A DNA stretch of 20,569 bases from Hypsibius dujardini (taxonomy: Eukaryota; Tardigrada; Eutardigrada; Parachela; Hypsibiidae), in NCBI GenBank assembly GCA_001579985.1, contig LRSR01010200.1:1-20569 (forward strand), in the 5' to 3' direction. The translations under genes were made by a program, and so were the position numbers. Positions 18,499 to 20,569 of the stretch are shown one piece after another. Numbering within the stretch: position 1 is the first letter of the stretch; every line of letters starts with the position of its first letter. A model generated the notes under the pieces. The model saw only the letters and a program-made list of their open reading frames with translations. It had not been told where the DNA came from and searched no databases.

Positions 18499-20180
18499 GT
18501 TGAGTCTACAAATGTGTATGTACAGGATGATGTATTATGAGTAGAGCAAGATGTTGCACTGTCTGTTTGTGGCACTTCCGGCACGCCCTTCAAACCGGTC
18601 AGTAGACACACGTGCTGCAGGGATCTTTTGTTTCGCTGCCAGGCAGATCAATTTTGTGCACCAAGTGTCGCAGTCTTAGAGCCCTCGACTATGCGCGTCA
18701 ACCAAAAACAGCCTAATTGGAGTAGATCTACACACGGAAACATTCCTTCTTGCAGAGAGATACAGACGGCGCGACCCAAGGCAGAGAACAAGACAAAAGC
18801 CGATTATGCGATCACCCTTTCATATTCTAAACAGTCCAGCGTATTGTTTCCGGTGTCCGCGGTGTGTCCACAATGTGGAATATCTATAAGGAAAAGAGTC
18901 TGTTGTGAATAATGCTTCCTTGATTCAGCGACATGTGAGACAGAGTGTAGTGTGGCGCAAACGGTGGGAAAAAGTTGAGGTGTTGCTAACAAAATTAGCC
19001 TTGCCCTCAATTATTGAATGTGTCGCTCTGTCGCTCTGTCTGCTTTGGCCGGTGGGTGCGCACGCGTGTGTGCACCGCTGCCCCTTTTGTGTGCATTCCG
19101 TGGAGTTTTTTTCTCTCTCTCTCTCTCTCTCCTCCATTTCTCTCTCATATATATTTGGCAGACTGCCCTGTATTGGTGGCGTGTTACGATACCCCAGTAA
19201 GCAAAGGAGACTATGAGTAATTAGAGTATATTAAAAAAAGAAACTGCCGCACCATGGTCTGGGCGGCGCGCGGCCTATTGTCGACTGACTTTCGCACATA
19301 TTTCTCGCGAGCCATGACCTTCCTCCTGTTTACATTCCTCCGCACCTTGTTACTTCGCTGTTTGTATGTCGCAATACGATCTGTTACTTTTCCCCTGCAG
19401 GCTGGACAATAGCGCTTTTTTTCCTTACGGTAAAAAAGGGTACCGGCCATCTAGTTCGCCCGCACACTGCGAGGGCCAGGCCATTGTCATGTATTGAATA
19501 ATCATTTCAGTTTTCCGTATACCTTTTTTGCTTCACGCTGATTGGGCATTGCAAGGTATCCCGCACACTAATACGGCAGACCCTGTAAGACGGCAGACTG
19601 TGTAATACGGCAGACGGAAAGATTTATCCGTGCGTGTACTGCATCCGCGCGTTGTTTACTGCGCAGTGTGACCCTGACTGCTTCGCGCCTCTACTATACA
19701 CTGTAGCACTTTGTAATTATTATATTGATAAACTCTTTTATTTATTTGTTTTAGCTGGCCCATTGTGAGGGCGCTGTTGTGAAGCGGGCTTTTGCTGTAG
19801 CCCGAGAGGCAACTCGGCTGCCGATTTGCCGGTAATCTAATTTACATCTCTGCTTATCCATCCGCACTCAACATCCACTGTGGATGTTGCCTGTATTGAC
19901 TGTCTGTTGTGGGATATTGAGAATTCCTAGGATATCCTAATTTCAAGGACCATGTCAAGTGCATCATACACTTTTCTGGAATTTCTGGATTAATTGTTAG
20001 GTGAGTTACACGTGTTTGGTACGCTCTTTCATGTGAATGTAACTTTAAATCGGCAATAACTTTAATTGCTAAACTCATACCGCCAAAATTGTCAAGTCAA
20101 TTCAAGGTCGAGGTGGTCCCCTCTTCTAAATTCGTACGATATGGTGGTAAGGGTTCATAATAGGGTGATCGGTACTGGTC
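18499..20180. other. Intergenic sequence with no gene recognised
   Basis: No reading frame here shows a known domain. It contains a CT dinucleotide run (19112-19131) and three spaced copies of acggcagac (about 19573-19617). A short stem-like stretch lies near 19785-19830 (gcgggctttt...tagcccg and ccgag...ctcgg). A small minus-strand frame (19211-19450) is Arg/Lys-rich with a CPAC motif but resembles no protein I know. Confidence 0.5.
19112..19131. repeat. CT dinucleotide microsatellite
   Basis: An uninterrupted run of about ten CT units, followed by related ctctctc sequence and an atatat stretch near 19147. Confidence 0.9.
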
Positions 20181-20486
20181 TCAGAACACTCAGCTAGAGA
20201 ACATTCAGCCAGAGAACACTCAGGTAGAGAACATTCAGTTAGAGAACACTCAGTTAGAGAACACTCAGCTAGAGAACACTCAGCTAGAGAACATTCGGCC
20301 AGAGAACACTCAGCTAGAAATTCTTAGCTAGAGAACCCTTAGCTAGAGAACACTCAGCTAGAGAACATTCGGCTAGAGAACCCTTAGCTAGAAAACCCTT
20401 AGCTAGAGAACCCTTAGCTAGAGAACACTCAGTCAGAGAACACTCAGCTAGAGAACATTCAGCTAGAGAACACTCAGCTAGAGAAC
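20181..20486. repeat. Tandem repeat, 15-base unit, about 20 copies
   Basis: The unit is agagaacactcagct with variants (cattcag, cccttag). Copies begin at 20196, 20211, 20226 and so on. One 14-base unit at 20316 shifts the register. On the minus strand the unit reads as a five-residue repeat (SLAEC/SLAKG), giving an open frame at 20314-20526. The one-base shift within the array argues against selection for coding. Confidence 0.93.
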
Positions 20487-20569
20487 GCATGTTATGTCCA
20501 GCAGTTGTGGCACGATATCCCGACAAAGAACATGAGTCTATAATCGGAACGCATACTTTCGAACAGATC

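Noticed and set aside
17800-18611. Long open frames on both strands that look like repetitive proteins of 174-201 residues
   Set aside because: They are produced by the 29-base minisatellite being stop-free in all frames. All six frames show the same behaviour, and the unique flanks show no domain.
19211-19450. Minus-strand frame with a CPAC motif and many Arg/Lys, possibly a transposon zinc-finger fragment
   Set aside because: There is only one Cys pair, and no further domain or terminal repeats could be found.
20314-20526. Minus-strand five-residue repeat protein (SLAEC type)
   Set aside because: It is explained by the 15-base tandem array, and the 14-base unit breaks the frame.

Overview
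This is a eukaryotic, almost certainly metazoan, nuclear window. The evidence is many short GT-AG introns (about 55 to 775 bases), dispersed minisatellites, no operon structure, and three spliced genes whose reading frames rejoin cleanly across every exon junction I assigned. A compact-genome invertebrate such as an ecdysozoan is likely. A tardigrade or similar lineage would fit the intron sizes and base composition, but this is a guess and the sequence does not prove it.

Layout: bases 1-1676 hold no gene I can support and are probably the upstream region of the first gene. Bases 1677-8695 (+) hold an 18-exon DNA topoisomerase II gene encoding about 1658 residues. ATPase, TOPRIM, catalytic tyrosine and a long charged C-terminal domain are all intact. 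Bases 8696-10174 are a convergent intergenic region with a four-copy 99-base tandem repeat. Bases 10175-11794 (-) hold a five-exon gene for a 311-residue SAM-domain protein. Its SAM segment resembles that of the piRNA-pathway protein GASZ/ASZ1, but it has no ankyrin repeats. Bases 11795-12351 are a 557-base divergent promoter region with G-runs. Bases 12352-17635 (+) hold a 15-exon Argonaute gene of about 941 residues. Bases 17636-20569 are gene-poor and carry a 29-base minisatellite (18016-18498) and a 15-base array (20181-20486).

The most interesting unit is the divergent pair of a GASZ-like SAM gene and an Argonaute gene. The Argonaute keeps the MID-domain residues that hold a guide RNA 5' phosphate, but three of the four slicer residues are replaced, so it should bind guides without cutting targets. 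It also carries an RG-rich insert near its C terminus. Two introns, one in the topoisomerase gene and one in the Argonaute gene, contain long imperfect inverted repeats that look like small non-autonomous transposons. Exon boundaries were derived by eye from splice signals, frame continuity and remembered family conservation. No search was run.
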